A DNA stretch of 64,000 nucleotides from assembly GCF_024652905.1 (NCBI RefSeq), contig NZ_CP102428.1, forward strand, positions 1,438,501 through 1,502,500, read 5' to 3'. The notes beneath the pieces are model-generated. The model was not told the DNA's origin. It worked only from the letters and a program-made list of their open reading frames with translations, and searched no databases. Position 1 is the stretch's first letter, and every line of letters starts with the position of its first letter. This document shows, in pieces, positions 8,614 to 18,142 of the stretch. Source of the DNA: Pseudomonas oryzihabitans (GTDB taxonomy: Bacteria; Pseudomonadota; Gammaproteobacteria; Pseudomonadales; Pseudomonadaceae). The translations under genes were made by a program, and so were the position numbers.

Positions 8614-9981
8614 TCAGGCGTGGGTCAGATACCAGCGCCAGTCCTGCTCCCCCACCTCGGCCATGAACTGCCGGTATTCCGCGCGCTTGATGGCGAGGTA
8701 GACCTCGATGAACCGCTCCCCCAGCGCCTCCTTGATCCACGCAGAGCGCTCCAGCGCCTGCAGCGCGGTCAGCCAGTCGGTGGGCAGCAGGTCGGTGGCC
8801 TGCTCGTAGCCATTGCCGACGATGGCGGGTCCCGGGTCACGCTCGTCACGGATGCCTTCGTGGATGGCGGCGAGGATGGCCGCGGCGGCCAGATAGGGAT
8901 TGGCATCGGCGCCGCAGATGCGGTGCTCGATATGGCGACTGCTGGCCGGACCGCCGGGCACGCGCAGGGACACGCTGCGGTTGTTGACCCCCCAGCTCTT
9001 GGCCAGCGGCGCGTAACTGTTGGCCTGGAAACGGCGGTAGGAGTTGGCGTTGGGACAGAAGATCGCCAGGGCATCCAGCATCCGGTGCTGCATGCCGCCG
9101 ATGGAATGGCGCAGCAGCGGCGTGCCCTGCGGGTCCTCGCTGGCATAGAGGTTGTTGCCCTCGGCATCGGCCAGGCTGACGTGCAGGTGCAGGCCGCTGC
9201 CCGCCTGGTCGCCGAACGGCTTGGCCATGAAGCAAGCCTGCAGGCCGTGGCGGTTGGCCACGCCCTTGACCAGGCGCTTGTAGCGAACGCCTTCATCGAT
9301 GGCCTGCAGGGCGTCGAAACGGTGCAGCAGGGTCAGTTCGAGCTGGCCGGGGGCGTATTCGGAGATGGCCGTGCGCACCGGCAGGCCCTGCACCTCACAG
9401 GCAGCGTAGAGGTCATCGAGAAAGGGCTGCAGCTGCTCCAGTTCGTAGACCCCGTAGACCTGCGGCGAGCCGGGTCGCACGCCATTCATCTGCAGCGCCG
9501 GTTGCGGCCGGCCCTGGGCATCGCGGGTGCGGTCGAGCAGATAGAACTCCAGTTCCACCGCCATCACCGGCTGGAAGCCGTCGGCCTGCAGCCGTTCGAT
9601 CACCCGTACCAGGGCGTGCCGGGGATCGGCGGGCGTGGCCGGCAGCCCCTGGGTCGGGTGCATGCTCACCTGCACCTGACCGGTCGGGGTGCTGCGCCAG
9701 GGTTGCAGGGTCAGACTGCCGGGCAGTGGATAGGTCCAGCAGTCGACATCGGCGACCTCCCAGACCAGACCGGTGGCTTCGACGTCTTCCCCCTGCAGGG
9801 TCAGCGCCAGGATGGAGCTGGGCAGCGGCCGGCCCTCCTCGTAGATGGCCAGCAATTCGTCCCGGTGCAGCAGCTTGCCGCGGGGCACGCCATTGGCATC
9901 GATCAGCATGAGTTCGATGCTGCGCACCTCGGGGTGGGCGGCGAGGAAGTCGCGGGCTTCCTGGGCGTCGGCGAAGTTCAT
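8614..9981 (-). CDS. Glutamine-synthetase-family ligase (gamma-glutamyl-polyamine synthetase-like)
   Basis: 455 aa from the ATG at 9981; the open frame continues upstream, but MNFADAQEARDFL matches the normal start and overlaps the aminotransferase stop by 4 nt. It has the N-terminal beta-grasp domain (RSIELMLIDANGVPRGK) and the C-terminal catalytic domain with GSGLHLHVS, the NNRSVSLRVPG stretch and an RHIEHRICGADANPYLA metal/ATP segment. This fits PuuA/SpuI-type enzymes that attach glutamate to amines, not GlnA (no adenylylation loop seen). It is the last gene of the SDR-SDR-aminotransferase operon, so its amine is probably made or used by those enzymes. The exact substrate is unknown. Confidence 0.87.
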   Translation of the reverse strand: MNFADAQEARDFLAAHPEVRSIELMLIDANGVPRGKLLHRDELLAIYEEGRPLPSSILALTLQGEDVEATGLVWEVADVDCWTYPLPGSLTLQPWRSTPTGQVQVSMHPTQGLPATPADPRHALVRVIERLQADGFQPVMAVELEFYLLDRTRDAQGRPQPALQMNGVRPGSPQVYGVYELEQLQPFLDDLYAACEVQGLPVRTAISEYAPGQLELTLLHRFDALQAIDEGVRYKRLVKGVANRHGLQACFMAKPFGDQAGSGLHLHVSLADAEGNNLYASEDPQGTPLLRHSIGGMQHRMLDALAIFCPNANSYRRFQANSYAPLAKSWGVNNRSVSLRVPGGPASSRHIEHRICGADANPYLAAAAILAAIHEGIRDERDPGPAIVGNGYEQATDLLPTDWLTALQALERSAWIKEALGERFIEVYLAIKRAEYRQFMAEVGEQDWRWYLTHA

Positions 9982-11378
9982 GGCTGACACTCCCGGGCGC
10001 CTGGCAGCGCCAGGAGTTCGGCGAGGCCCTGGTCGAGGGTGGCGAGCAGTAGATCGACGTCCGCCGCAGCGAGATCCGGGCAGCACAGGGTCATGTTGTG
10101 GAAGGGGGTGATGAGGATGCCCCGGTTGATCAGATAGAGGTGCAACGCCTGCTGCAGGCTGTCATGGAAGGCGGCTTCCGCCTCGGCGCCGGTAGTGGGC
10201 GGCGTGGCGCAGAACTGGAATTCGCAGCGGGCGCCCAGCTCCGTCACCGACCAGGCCAGACCATGGCGGGCGATCACCGCGCGCAGACCGGCGGCCAGTC
10301 GCGCTGCCAGCGGCAGCATCCGTTCGTAGGCGGCCGGCGTCGCCACTTCCTCCAGGTTGACTCTAAGGCAGCGCATGGCCAGGGCATTGGCCGACAGCGT
10401 GGTGCCCATGCCGCTGTGCCCATGGCCGTGGCTGGTCTCGCTGGCGTGCTGCTGCGCCAGGCGCATGGCCTGGGCCATCTCGTGGCTGCAGCCATAGGCC
10501 GAACAGGGCACGCCACCGGCGATGGGTTTGCCGAAGGTGATGAAGTCCGGCTGCAGATTCCAGGCGCGGGTACAGCCGCCGGGGCCGGTGGACAGCGTGT
10601 GGGTCTCGTCGATGATCAGCAGGGTGCCGTATTGCCGGGTCAGGGCGCGGACCTGGTCCATGAAGCCCGGGGTGGGCAGCACCATGCCGATGTTGGTCAT
10701 GGCCGGTTCGCAGATCAGCGCGGCAACGTCACCCTTCGCCAGCGCCTCCTCCAGCGCCGCCAGGTCGTTGAAGGGCACGGCCCGGCTGGTCTCGGCCAGG
10801 TTGTGCGCCTGGCCGATCAGGCCGCCGCGGTGCACGGTGCGCCCCTCCTGATGGCGCACCATGACGTCGTCGACGGTGCCGTGATAGCAGCCGTCGAACA
10901 CCAGCAGCACCTTGCGATTGGTGATGGCGCGCGCCCAGCGGATGACATAGCGGTTGGCGTCGGTGGCGGTGGTCGCCACCTGCCAGAACGGCAGGCCGAA
11001 GCGCTCGGCGAGCAACTCCCCGGCGACCACGGCATCCTCGCCGGGCAGCATGGTGGTGAGCCCGCGCGCGCCCTGCTCGGCCAGGGCCCGGGCGATGGGC
11101 GCCGGCGAATGGCCGAACATGCTGCCGGTATCGCCCAGACAGAAGTCGATGTACTCGTGGCCGTCTACATCGTGGAAGCGCGAACCCTGGGCATGGCTGA
11201 CGAACAGCGCACTGGGCATCGACCAGTCGTTCATCCAGTGCATGGGCACGCCGCCGAACAGCGAGTGCCGGGCCCGCTCGGCCAGGGCGAGGGATTTGGG
11301 ATTGCGCGCCAGGAAGCGCTCGCGTTCGGCCGCGACGAAGGTCTGGACGGCGGCTTCGCTGATACCACTGGTGGTCAT
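9978..11378 (-). CDS. Class III PLP-dependent aminotransferase
   Basis: 466 aa. Fold type I aminotransferase of the class III group, with a glutamate-1-semialdehyde-aminomutase-like look: DGCYHGTVDD, the PLP-binding Asp in IIDETHT (about D257) and the Schiff-base Lys in TFGKPIAGG (about K284). A His-rich loop (ETSHGHGHSGMG) before the small domain is notable. It overlaps the ligase gene by 4 nt and lies 39 nt after the upstream SDR stop. It probably interconverts an aldehyde or ketone and an amine made by the two dehydrogenases upstream. Substrate unknown. Confidence 0.85.
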   Translation of the reverse strand: MTTSGISEAAVQTFVAAERERFLARNPKSLALAERARHSLFGGVPMHWMNDWSMPSALFVSHAQGSRFHDVDGHEYIDFCLGDTGSMFGHSPAPIARALAEQGARGLTTMLPGEDAVVAGELLAERFGLPFWQVATTATDANRYVIRWARAITNRKVLLVFDGCYHGTVDDVMVRHQEGRTVHRGGLIGQAHNLAETSRAVPFNDLAALEEALAKGDVAALICEPAMTNIGMVLPTPGFMDQVRALTRQYGTLLIIDETHTLSTGPGGCTRAWNLQPDFITFGKPIAGGVPCSAYGCSHEMAQAMRLAQQHASETSHGHGHSGMGTTLSANALAMRCLRVNLEEVATPAAYERMLPLAARLAAGLRAVIARHGLAWSVTELGARCEFQFCATPPTTGAEAEAAFHDSLQQALHLYLINRGILITPFHNMTLCCPDLAAADVDLLLATLDQGLAELLALPGARECQP

Positions 11379-11417
11379 GTCGGACTCCTCTTGGGGTGGA
11401 GGGCGTCTCGGCCGGGC

Positions 11418-12173
11418 TCAGTGCCCGGCCGAGACGCCGCAATCGATGGCCAGGTCGGCGCCGGTGATGGAGCGGGCGGCGGGTTGGCACAGGAAAAAGG
11501 CCAGTTCGGCGACTTCCTCGGGTTGGATGAAGCGCGCCTGCTCGCCTTGCGGATACTTCTCCAGCAATTCCCGCAGATAGGCGGCGGGATCGCCATTGCC
11601 GTAGCGCTCTGCCTGAAAGCTCAGCATGGGCGTCGCCACATCGCCGGGGGAGATGCTGTTGCAGCGCACCCCGCTGGGCGCCAGGTCCAGTGCCAGGGCC
11701 TTGGTCATCAGGGTCACCGCGCCCTTGCTGGCACAGTAGACGGCGGCATTGCGATTGCCCTGGCGACCGGCATCGCTGCTCAGGTTGACGATGGCGCCGC
11801 GGGTGTCGCGCAGCGCGGGGATGGCCGCGGCGCAGAGAAAGAAGCTGGCCTTGAGATTGACGTCCAGCACCAGGTCGAAGTCTTCCTCGCTGAAGGTCTC
11901 GGCCGGGCCTTCGCGCCAGACGCCGGCGCAGTTGACCAGGGCGTCGAGGCGACCGAGGCGGTCCAGAACGCGAGAGACCACCTCCCGGCTCGCGCCCGCC
12001 TGGCGCAGGTCGGCGGCGTGCTGACCGGCAAGGCGGCCGTCGGCCTGTAGCGTCGCCAGGGCCGCGCCGTCGAGATCGGTGCCAAAGACCTGCCAGCCCG
12101 CCTGCAGGAAATGCTCGCGCACCGCCCCCCCGATGCCCCCCAGTACCCCACTGACCAGTACGACCGGCTGCAT
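11418..12173 (-). CDS. Short-chain dehydrogenase/reductase
   Basis: 251 aa classical SDR. Cofactor motif SGVLGGIG near residue 8 and an acidic residue after beta-2 (GTDLD) suggest NAD(H). Also present: NCAG, the catalytic Ser in NLSSD and the YCASK catalytic pair. The C-terminal GADLAIDCGVSAGH is typical of the family. It is second in the operon, 1 nt after the other SDR. It is probably a cytosolic alcohol or hydroxy-acid dehydrogenase; the substrate cannot be assigned. Confidence 0.88.
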   Translation of the reverse strand: MQPVVLVSGVLGGIGGAVREHFLQAGWQVFGTDLDGAALATLQADGRLAGQHAADLRQAGASREVVSRVLDRLGRLDALVNCAGVWREGPAETFSEEDFDLVLDVNLKASFFLCAAAIPALRDTRGAIVNLSSDAGRQGNRNAAVYCASKGAVTLMTKALALDLAPSGVRCNSISPGDVATPMLSFQAERYGNGDPAAYLRELLEKYPQGEQARFIQPEEVAELAFFLCQPAARSITGADLAIDCGVSAGH

Positions 12174-12174
12174 G

Positions 12175-12951
12175 TCAGGCCCCCTTGTTTTCGATGCGGC
12201 TGTTGCCGCCGTCCACCACCAGGTATTCCCCGGTGATGTAGCTCGCCTCGGGCGAGGCCAGGAAGGCCACCGCCGCGGCGACCTCGGCGGGGCGGCCGGC
12301 GCGACCCACGGGGACCCGGGTCGCGGCCTGCAATTCTTCCGGCAGGCTGGAGGCGGTCTCGATCCAGCCAGGGGCCACGGCGTTGACCGTGATGCCCTGC
12401 CCGGCCACCTCCAGCGCCAGACTCATGTTCATGCCGACCATGGCCGCCTTGGCCGCGCTGTAGGCCGCCGCCTGCGGAATGCCCGCCCGGGTGCCGGTGG
12501 CGGAACTGACATGGACGATGCGGCCATAGCCGCGCGCCTGCATGCCGGGCAATATGGCGCGGGTCAGCAGGAAGGCCGTGGTCAGGTTGCGCGCCAGGGT
12601 CAGATTCCAGTCGGCCAGGGTCATCCGCGCCACCTCCACCAGGGGCTCTGGACTGCCCTGCATGGTCATGCCGGCATTGTTGACCAGGATGTCGATGCGG
12701 CCCCAACGCGCTTCGGCCCACTGGCAGAAGTCGCCAACGGCGGCCTCCTCGGTAAGATCCAGCGCCCGCCCTTCAGCGGTGAAGCCGGCGGCGCGCAATT
12801 CCGCCACCCGCTCCGCGATCCGGGCACTGCTGGCGGTGACGATCAACCGCGCCCCTGCCGCACCCAGACGCCGGGCGATCGCCATGCCTATGCCGACTGC
12901 GCTGCCGGCACCGCTGATCAGGGCCACCTGGCCCGCCATCGACTCGCTCAT
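12175..12951 (-). CDS. Short-chain dehydrogenase/reductase
   Basis: 258 aa from the ATG at 12951 (MSESMAGQVALIS); a longer frame exists but would cross the divergent promoter. Motifs: SGAGSAVGIG cofactor loop, NNAG, HVSSATG and YSAAK catalytic pair, and the C-terminal GEYLVVDGGNS. It resembles FabG-type reductases. It is first gene of the four-gene operon and divergent from the LysR gene at 13038. Two adjacent SDRs followed by an aminotransferase suggest stepwise oxidation of a diol or amino alcohol, which is inference. Confidence 0.88.
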   Translation of the reverse strand: MSESMAGQVALISGAGSAVGIGMAIARRLGAAGARLIVTASSARIAERVAELRAAGFTAEGRALDLTEEAAVGDFCQWAEARWGRIDILVNNAGMTMQGSPEPLVEVARMTLADWNLTLARNLTTAFLLTRAILPGMQARGYGRIVHVSSATGTRAGIPQAAAYSAAKAAMVGMNMSLALEVAGQGITVNAVAPGWIETASSLPEELQAATRVPVGRAGRPAEVAAAVAFLASPEASYITGEYLVVDGGNSRIENKGA

Positions 12952-12995
12952 GTCGCTGTCTCCATCGTTGTCTGACTGGACTCTAAGCCTGTCTG

Positions 12996-13024
12996 GCTGA
13001 TACAAAAAGACGATCGTTATCAGC
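12996..13024. promoter_or_regulatory. Inverted repeat in the SDR-operon/LysR divergent promoter
   Basis: GCTGATA (12996-13002) and TATCAGC (13018-13024) are perfect 7-bp inverted repeats with a 15-bp spacer, in the 86-bp space between divergent genes. The right arm ends 13 bp before the LysR ATG. Position and symmetry fit a LysR operator controlling both directions. Confidence 0.55.
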
Positions 13025-13037
13025 GAAATTGACAACC

Positions 13038-13934
13038 ATGGCTTTCACCAGCGAAACGCTCCGGGTCTTCCTCGCCGTGATCGACGAAGGCTCTTTTTCC
13101 GCGGCGGCTCGCGTCCTGGGGCGGGTGCCGTCAGCGGTGAACATGGCGATCTCCCAACTGGAGGCCGAACTGGACCTGGTACTGTTCGATCGCGCCACCC
13201 GCAAGGCGCTACCGACGCCTGCGGCCCGTGCCCTCGAACCCCAGGCGCGGCAGGTAGCCAGCCAGCTCACGCTGCTCGACGCCCATGCCCTGCAGCTGCA
13301 CGGGGGGCTGGAGCGGCGCTTCGTACTGGTGATGGCGCCGGAGTTGCAGACCGGTGCCTGGAGTCGGCCGCTGGTGACCCTGGCCGAGGAATTTCCGGCG
13401 CTGGAAATCGAGATCCGCTCGGCGGCGCGCGCCGAGGCGATCCGCCTGCTGCACGAGGGCAGCGTCGACCTGGCGCTGATCTTCGAACGACCGGGGATCA
13501 ACGAGCAGGAAGGTTTCGCCGAGGCCGGCAGCCAGTTGCTCACGGCGGTGGCGGCGCCCGGCTACCCCTCGACCCGCACCGGTCGACCTCTGGGCGAAAC
13601 GCTGATGGCCGACACCCGCCAGATCGTGGTGGCCGGCGGCGACCGCAACGCCTCGGACCCGCAGATCGTGCTGTCGCAGCGGGTCTGGCTGACCGACAGC
13701 TATCTGGCGACGCTGGACCTGGTGCAGGCCGGGCTGGGCTGGGCCTATCTGCCCCATCCGCTGGTGCGCCCACTGATCGCCGCCGGGCTGCTCGAACAGG
13801 TGCAATTCGACAACATGGCCAGCCAGATCCGTCGCTGGATCGACGTCATCTGGATCAAGAGCCGCCCCCAGGGTCTGGGCGCGCGGCGCTATCTGCAGCT
13901 CTTGCGCGAGCAGATCGGCACCAAGCCGGAATAG
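13038..13934 (+). CDS. LysR-type transcriptional regulator
   Basis: 298 aa from the ATG at 13038; a TTG nine bases earlier is the only close alternative. The HTH (residues about 5-62) contains GSFSAAARVLGRVPSAVNMAI and is followed by a standard effector domain. It is divergent from the SDR-SDR-aminotransferase-ligase operon and probably regulates it via the dyad at 12996-13024. It converges with the RraA-like gene, leaving 5 bp between stops, with no room for a separate terminator. Confidence 0.9.
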   Translation: MAFTSETLRVFLAVIDEGSFSAAARVLGRVPSAVNMAISQLEAELDLVLFDRATRKALPTPAARALEPQARQVASQLTLLDAHALQLHGGLERRFVLVMAPELQTGAWSRPLVTLAEEFPALEIEIRSAARAEAIRLLHEGSVDLALIFERPGINEQEGFAEAGSQLLTAVAAPGYPSTRTGRPLGETLMADTRQIVVAGGDRNASDPQIVLSQRVWLTDSYLATLDLVQAGLGWAYLPHPLVRPLIAAGLLEQVQFDNMASQIRRWIDVIWIKSRPQGLGARRYLQLLREQIGTKPE

Positions 13935-13939
13935 TAGCC

Positions 13940-14551
13940 TTAGCGCCCTTCGGTGAGCCGCTGCAGCAGTTGCGCACGCCGCGCCTGGTCCGCGGCTTCC
14001 TTGGCCTGGGCCAGTGGCAGCAAGGTTGCGGCCAGCGCGGGCGACAGGACGAACAATCCGTCGTCGTCTCCCAGGGCGAGATCACCGGGGCAGACGAGCG
14101 TCTCGCCGAGCTGGAGTTCGACGTTCAATTCGCCCAGCGCCTCGCCGCCCTGGGTGGTGACGGCGCTGATGCCGCGATGGAACACCGGCAGGCCGAGCTG
14201 GCGAATTGCCTGGATGTCGGTGATGGCGCCGCTCACCACCACGCCGGCCAGGCCCTTGATCAGGGCCGCCAAGGTGCGCAATTCGCCCCAGCAGGCGCAG
14301 TGGGGATCGCCGACGGCCTCGATCACCAGGACGTCGCCCGGGCGGCTGGCGATCAGCGCCTCGCGCAACAGGGCGCCGTGGGGCAAGGGGATGCGCACCG
14401 TGACCACCCGGCCCAGCAGGCGCGTGCCGGCTACCGCGGGCTTGAGCTCGGGCAGGTAACCCGTACGTCCGAGATGGCCCAGGGTCGAGGCGGATACCTC
14501 GGCGTAGCCGGCGATCAGCTCGGCGGGTAGCTCGCTCAGGTGGCCGGGCAT
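13940..14551 (-). CDS. RraA-like / HMG-aldolase-fold protein
   Basis: 203 aa from the ATG at 14551. The central G-GELRTLAALIKGLAGVVVSG stretch and the following GAITDIQAIRQLGLPVFHRG match the RraA/4-hydroxy-4-methyl-2-oxoglutarate aldolase fold. In the aldolases the segment reads G-x-x-R-D, where Arg and Asp are catalytic; here Arg is replaced by Thr (GAITD), so classical aldolase activity is doubtful. It overlaps the FhuF-like gene by 16 nt at the distal end of the siderophore operon, a position that suggests co-expression under iron limitation. Role unknown. Confidence 0.75.
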   Translation of the reverse strand: MPGHLSELPAELIAGYAEVSASTLGHLGRTGYLPELKPAVAGTRLLGRVVTVRIPLPHGALLREALIASRPGDVLVIEAVGDPHCACWGELRTLAALIKGLAGVVVSGAITDIQAIRQLGLPVFHRGISAVTTQGGEALGELNVELQLGETLVCPGDLALGDDDGLFVLSPALAATLLPLAQAKEAADQARRAQLLQRLTEGR

Positions 14552-15321
14552 GCGACCTCCCGCGGACGCATCAACGGACAGTTGGAACAGTATTCGGCGG
14601 GCGCCGTCGCCTGATAGTAGAAGCAACAGGTACGTCGGAAACGGACGGGACGTCCCACGGTACTGGCTGTTGCAGGCCGGCGGAACTGCGCCAGCGGATT
14701 GGTCTCCAGGCCCAGCTCCGCCGGCGTGGCCGCCAGCAGCCAGGCGAAGTCCTCGGCGCAGCGGGCACGAATGGCCGGATCGTCCAATTCCGCAAGGCGC
14801 CGGTCGTACAGCGAGTAGAGCCGCACCGCGGCATTCTCCCAGAGGATGCGGGGCGAGACGCGGCCGACCCGTGCCAGGGTCTCCCAGAGCGGTTGCAGCA
14901 GATCACCGAACAGGGTGCGCGCCAGCCAGGCGCGGGCAGCGGCATGATCCTCCAGGGCGGGCAGCGGCCGGGTGTCGCTCAACGGCAGGGCCGATCGCCA
15001 GCGCCCCTGGACGTGGCCATCCTCGATCCAGACATTGCCAGGCGAAAGGTCCAGACGCCGGCCGTAGGCCGACAGGGCCTGGAAGGCCACCCCGGTGGTG
15101 AGGAAGCCCAGCCGCTTGGTCAGCAGCGACGCCGCGACCCGCCGCGTGGGGGCTTCCATTCGCTCCGCCAGGTCGTCGAGCAACTCGGCGCAGCGCGCGG
15201 CGTCCAGCCAGACGGCGACCGGTTGGCTGTGCTGCCCGTCGCGCTCGCTGGCTTCGCGCAGGCCGAAGGTCTCGCGCAATACCTGCAGGTGTTCAGCCGC
15301 CAAGGCAGGCCTCAGGCACAT
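14536..15321 (-). CDS. FhuF-like siderophore ferric-iron reductase
   Basis: 261 aa from the ATG at 15321. The C-terminus has CC-x10-C-x2-C ([17 protein letters not shown]), the [2Fe-2S]-binding signature of FhuF-type reductases. The N-terminal part is the divergent FhuF/IucA-C-like domain. There is no signal peptide, so it is cytosolic or membrane-associated and would release iron from the imported siderophore by reduction. It overlaps the ATPase gene (15312) by 10 nt, as expected for the last step of the uptake pathway. The larger open frame running upstream to 15777 is a shadow of that ATPase gene. Confidence 0.85.
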   Translation of the reverse strand: MCLRPALAAEHLQVLRETFGLREASERDGQHSQPVAVWLDAARCAELLDDLAERMEAPTRRVAASLLTKRLGFLTTGVAFQALSAYGRRLDLSPGNVWIEDGHVQGRWRSALPLSDTRPLPALEDHAAARAWLARTLFGDLLQPLWETLARVGRVSPRILWENAAVRLYSLYDRRLAELDDPAIRARCAEDFAWLLAATPAELGLETNPLAQFRRPATASTVGRPVRFRRTCCFYYQATAPAEYCSNCPLMRPREVACPAT

Positions 15322-16109
15322 GGCGGTACCTCGCGGCCAAAGGGAATGCACAGCGGCGTGCCGAAATAGGGATCGGCGATGATCCGACATTCCAGGGCGA
15401 ACACCTCGCGTACCAGGGCTTGCGTCAACACCGCCGCGGGTGCGCCCTGGGCGAAGGCACGCCGCTGGTGGACGGCGACCAGGTGATCGGCGTAGCGGCA
15501 GGCGAGATTGAGGTCGTGCAGCACCATGACGATGGTCTTGCCCTCCTCCCGGTTCAGCTGCCGTAACAGGTCCAGCACCTCGATCTGGTGCGCCAGGTCC
15601 AGGTAGGTGGTGGGTTCGTCCAGCAGCAGGCAATCGGTATCTTGAGCCAGGGTCAGGGCGATCCAGGCGCGCTGGCGCTGACCGCCGGAGAGATCGTCCA
15701 CCGGCCGCTCCGCCAGCCCCAGCAGGTCGGTGAGGCACAGCGCCTTGTCCACCGCCGCGGCATCGTCCGCCGACCATTGACGCATCCAGTTCTGGTACGG
15801 ATAGCGGCCCAGGCTCACCAGCTGCCGCACACTGATGCCCTCGGGCGCCACCGGGGTCTGTGGCAGGACCGCCAATCGCCGGGCCAGGGCGGCGGTGGAC
15901 TGCCGGTGGATGTCCTGGCCGTCGAGCAGCACCTGGCCCTGGCGCGGCTCCAGCAGCCGGGCGCAGGCCTTGAGCAGGGTGCTCTTGCCGGAGCCGTTGC
16001 TGCCAATGAGGACCGAGACCTGGCCCGGTGGTAGTTCGAGGTCGAGGGCCTCGATGATGGTCTGGGTGCCGTAGCCGAGGGTCAGGCCGCGGCTGGCCAG
16101 GGTTGCCAT
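15312..16109 (-). CDS. cbrD: Fe-siderophore ABC transporter ATP-binding protein (CbrD-like)
   Basis: 265 aa, the FecE/FepC/CbrD type. Walker A (GSNGSGKST), signature LSGGQRQR and Walker B ([13 protein letters not shown]) are all intact. It drives import of ferric achromobactin through the two FecCD-type permeases encoded just upstream; the gap is 10 nt. The symbol is by synteny with the achromobactin loci of Dickeya and P. syringae. Confidence 0.9.
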   Translation of the reverse strand: MATLASRGLTLGYGTQTIIEALDLELPPGQVSVLIGSNGSGKSTLLKACARLLEPRQGQVLLDGQDIHRQSTAALARRLAVLPQTPVAPEGISVRQLVSLGRYPYQNWMRQWSADDAAAVDKALCLTDLLGLAERPVDDLSGGQRQRAWIALTLAQDTDCLLLDEPTTYLDLAHQIEVLDLLRQLNREEGKTIVMVLHDLNLACRYADHLVAVHQRRAFAQGAPAAVLTQALVREVFALECRIIADPYFGTPLCIPFGREVPPCA

Positions 16110-16119
16110 GAAGACTCCT

Positions 16120-17151
16120 TCAGGGACGTTGCCGGATCAGCAGGTAGAGGAAAAAGGGGGCCCCCAGGGCGGCGACGAAGATGCCGGCCGGCAGATCCAG
16201 GGGCAGGAACAGGGTACGACCCAGGAGATCGGCGAGCATCACCAGCAGGGCCCCCACCAGGGCCGCCATCAGCGCCTGACCGGCGAAACCGCCCGGTACC
16301 AGGCGACGGGCGATATGGGGCGCGATGAGCCCGACGAAGGCGATGGCGCCGCCCGCAGCGATGGCCACCCCGGCCAGGGCCACGGCCAGTGCCAGCAAGG
16401 CCGCGCGCTGCCGCTGCAGGCGCACGCCGAGGCCGCGAGCCAGGTCGTCGTCGAGTTGCGCCAGCACGGCGTGTCGAGCCAGAGCCGCCAGTGGCAGCAA
16501 CAGGGCCAGCCACCAGAGGCCCAGGGCGCGCACCTCCGGCCAGCTGGCGCCATAGACGCTGCCGGTCAGCCAGACGTAGGCGGACAGCGTGGTGGTCAGC
16601 GGACTGAACACCAGCAGGAAGGTAGTGGCCGCGGCGAGCATGGCCGACACCCCTACCCCCACCAGCACCAGGCGCAACGGCGAGGCTCCGTGATTCCAGG
16701 CCAGGCCATAGACCAGTAGCGCCGCCAGGCCCGCGCCGAGCATGGCGGCCAGCGGCAGGCCATTGGGCCCCAGACCTTCCGCCAGAAACGCCAGATAGAA
16801 GACCGCCCCGGCACTGGCGCCACTGGTGATACCCAGCAGGTCCGGGGACGCCAGGGGATTGCGCACCTGCCCCTGGAGCAGCAGGCCGGATACCGCCAGG
16901 GCGCCACCCACCAGGGCCGCCAGCAGCGCTCGGGGCAGGCGCAGCTGGGTGACGATGAAGCCCAGCCCACCATTCGCGTCGTCGGCAAAGGCGGCCAGCA
17001 CCTGGGTGGGTGTCAACCAGACCTTGCCCAAGCAGAGGCACAGCAGCAAGGCCGCCAGGGCCACCAGCGCAGCGACGGTCAGCCGCCTCAGGATGGCCGG
17101 CGCCACACGCCGGGAGAAACGGCCGAGCCGCCAGACGACTTCAGCGGCCAT
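16120..17151 (-). CDS. cbrC: Fe-siderophore ABC transporter permease (FecCD family, CbrC-like)
   Basis: 343 aa with about nine to ten membrane segments. The first TM (about residues 25-46) follows a basic N-terminus. The motifs [12 protein letters not shown] and [26 protein letters not shown] are diagnostic of FecCD permeases. It overlaps the upstream permease gene by 11 nt and is its heterodimer partner in the inner membrane. Confidence 0.9.
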   Translation of the reverse strand: MAAEVVWRLGRFSRRVAPAILRRLTVAALVALAALLLCLCLGKVWLTPTQVLAAFADDANGGLGFIVTQLRLPRALLAALVGGALAVSGLLLQGQVRNPLASPDLLGITSGASAGAVFYLAFLAEGLGPNGLPLAAMLGAGLAALLVYGLAWNHGASPLRLVLVGVGVSAMLAAATTFLLVFSPLTTTLSAYVWLTGSVYGASWPEVRALGLWWLALLLPLAALARHAVLAQLDDDLARGLGVRLQRQRAALLALAVALAGVAIAAGGAIAFVGLIAPHIARRLVPGGFAGQALMAALVGALLVMLADLLGRTLFLPLDLPAGIFVAALGAPFFLYLLIRQRP

Positions 17152-18142
17152 GGCGGCCTCCCTGGCGCGCGAGATGGATGAAGAAGGGCCCGCCGAACAG
17201 GGCGGTCATGATGCCCACGGGCACCTCCTGGGGCAGGATCACCACCCGCGCCAGGCTGTCGGCCAGCACCAGCAGCAGGGCCCCGCCCAGGGCGCAGCCC
17301 GGGATCAGCCAACGATGCTCATGGCGTGATCGCGCCAACAGCCCGCGGACCAGATGCGGCACCATCAGGCCGATGAAGCCGATGTTGCCGGCCAGGGCCA
17401 CGGCGCTGCCGGCCAGACAAATCACCAGCACCCCGGCCAGCAGGCGGATCAACCCGATGGGCTGACCCAGGCCGCGGGCCAGGTCGTCGCCGGCGACCAG
17501 TACGTCGAGCTGCCCGGCCAAGACCACGGCGGCGGCCAGGGCCAGCAGGCTGAACACCAGCAAGGGGGCGGCAGTGTCCAGGTTGCGCTCGCCTACCGAG
17601 CCGGCCAACCAGAACAGCACGCTATCCAGGCCCTCCTGGTTGATCACCAGCAGTGCCTGGCTGAAGGCGGTGAACAGCGCCGCCAGGGCGGCGCCGGCCA
17701 GCACGATGCGCAGCGGCGTAAGGCGCGCCTGGCCCTGGTTGCCCAGTAACCACACCAGCGTGCCGGCCACCGCCGCGCCCAGCAACGCGCAAAGCACCCA
17801 GCTTTCCGTGCTGGAGAGCCCCAGCAGGGTGATGCCCAGCACCAGGGCGAAGGTAGCGCCGGCGTTGATGCCGAACAGTCCCGGCGAGGCCAGGGGGTTG
17901 CGCGTCATGGCCTGCATCAGGGCACCGGCCACCGCCAGGTTGGCGCCCACCACCAGGGCGACCAGTAGGCGCGTCAACCGGGTGGTGTTGACCAGGGTGG
18001 CGTCCAGCGCCAGCGAGGAGTCCTGCACCAGGGCAGCCACTACGCTACCAGGCGCGATCCAGCGGGCGCCGACCGAAAGGCTCAGCACGGCGGTCAGCGC
18101 CAAGGCCAGGGCGAGCAGCAGCAATCTGAACGGCGCAGTCAT
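17141..18142 (-). CDS. cbrB: Fe-siderophore ABC transporter permease (FecCD family, CbrB-like)
   Basis: 333 aa from the ATG at 18142, which overlaps the binding-protein stop by 4 nt. The open frame upstream of this point is a shadow of the binding-protein gene. FecCD motifs [12 protein letters not shown] and [24 protein letters not shown] are present, with about ten hydrophobic segments. It pairs with the CbrC-like permease. Confidence 0.9.
   Translation of the reverse strand: MTAPFRLLLLALALALTAVLSLSVGARWIAPGSVVAALVQDSSLALDATLVNTTRLTRLLVALVVGANLAVAGALMQAMTRNPLASPGLFGINAGATFALVLGITLLGLSSTESWVLCALLGAAVAGTLVWLLGNQGQARLTPLRIVLAGAALAALFTAFSQALLVINQEGLDSVLFWLAGSVGERNLDTAAPLLVFSLLALAAAVVLAGQLDVLVAGDDLARGLGQPIGLIRLLAGVLVICLAGSAVALAGNIGFIGLMVPHLVRGLLARSRHEHRWLIPGCALGGALLLVLADSLARVVILPQEVPVGIMTALFGGPFFIHLARQGGRHGR

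Noticed and set aside
10098-12050. 650-codon open frame on the plus strand across the aminotransferase and SDR genes
   Set aside because: Spans two real genes on the other strand; composition is repetitive and no domain is recognisable.
13935-13939. Terminator between the convergent LysR and RraA-like genes
   Set aside because: Only 5 bp separate the stops, so no independent terminator can fit there.
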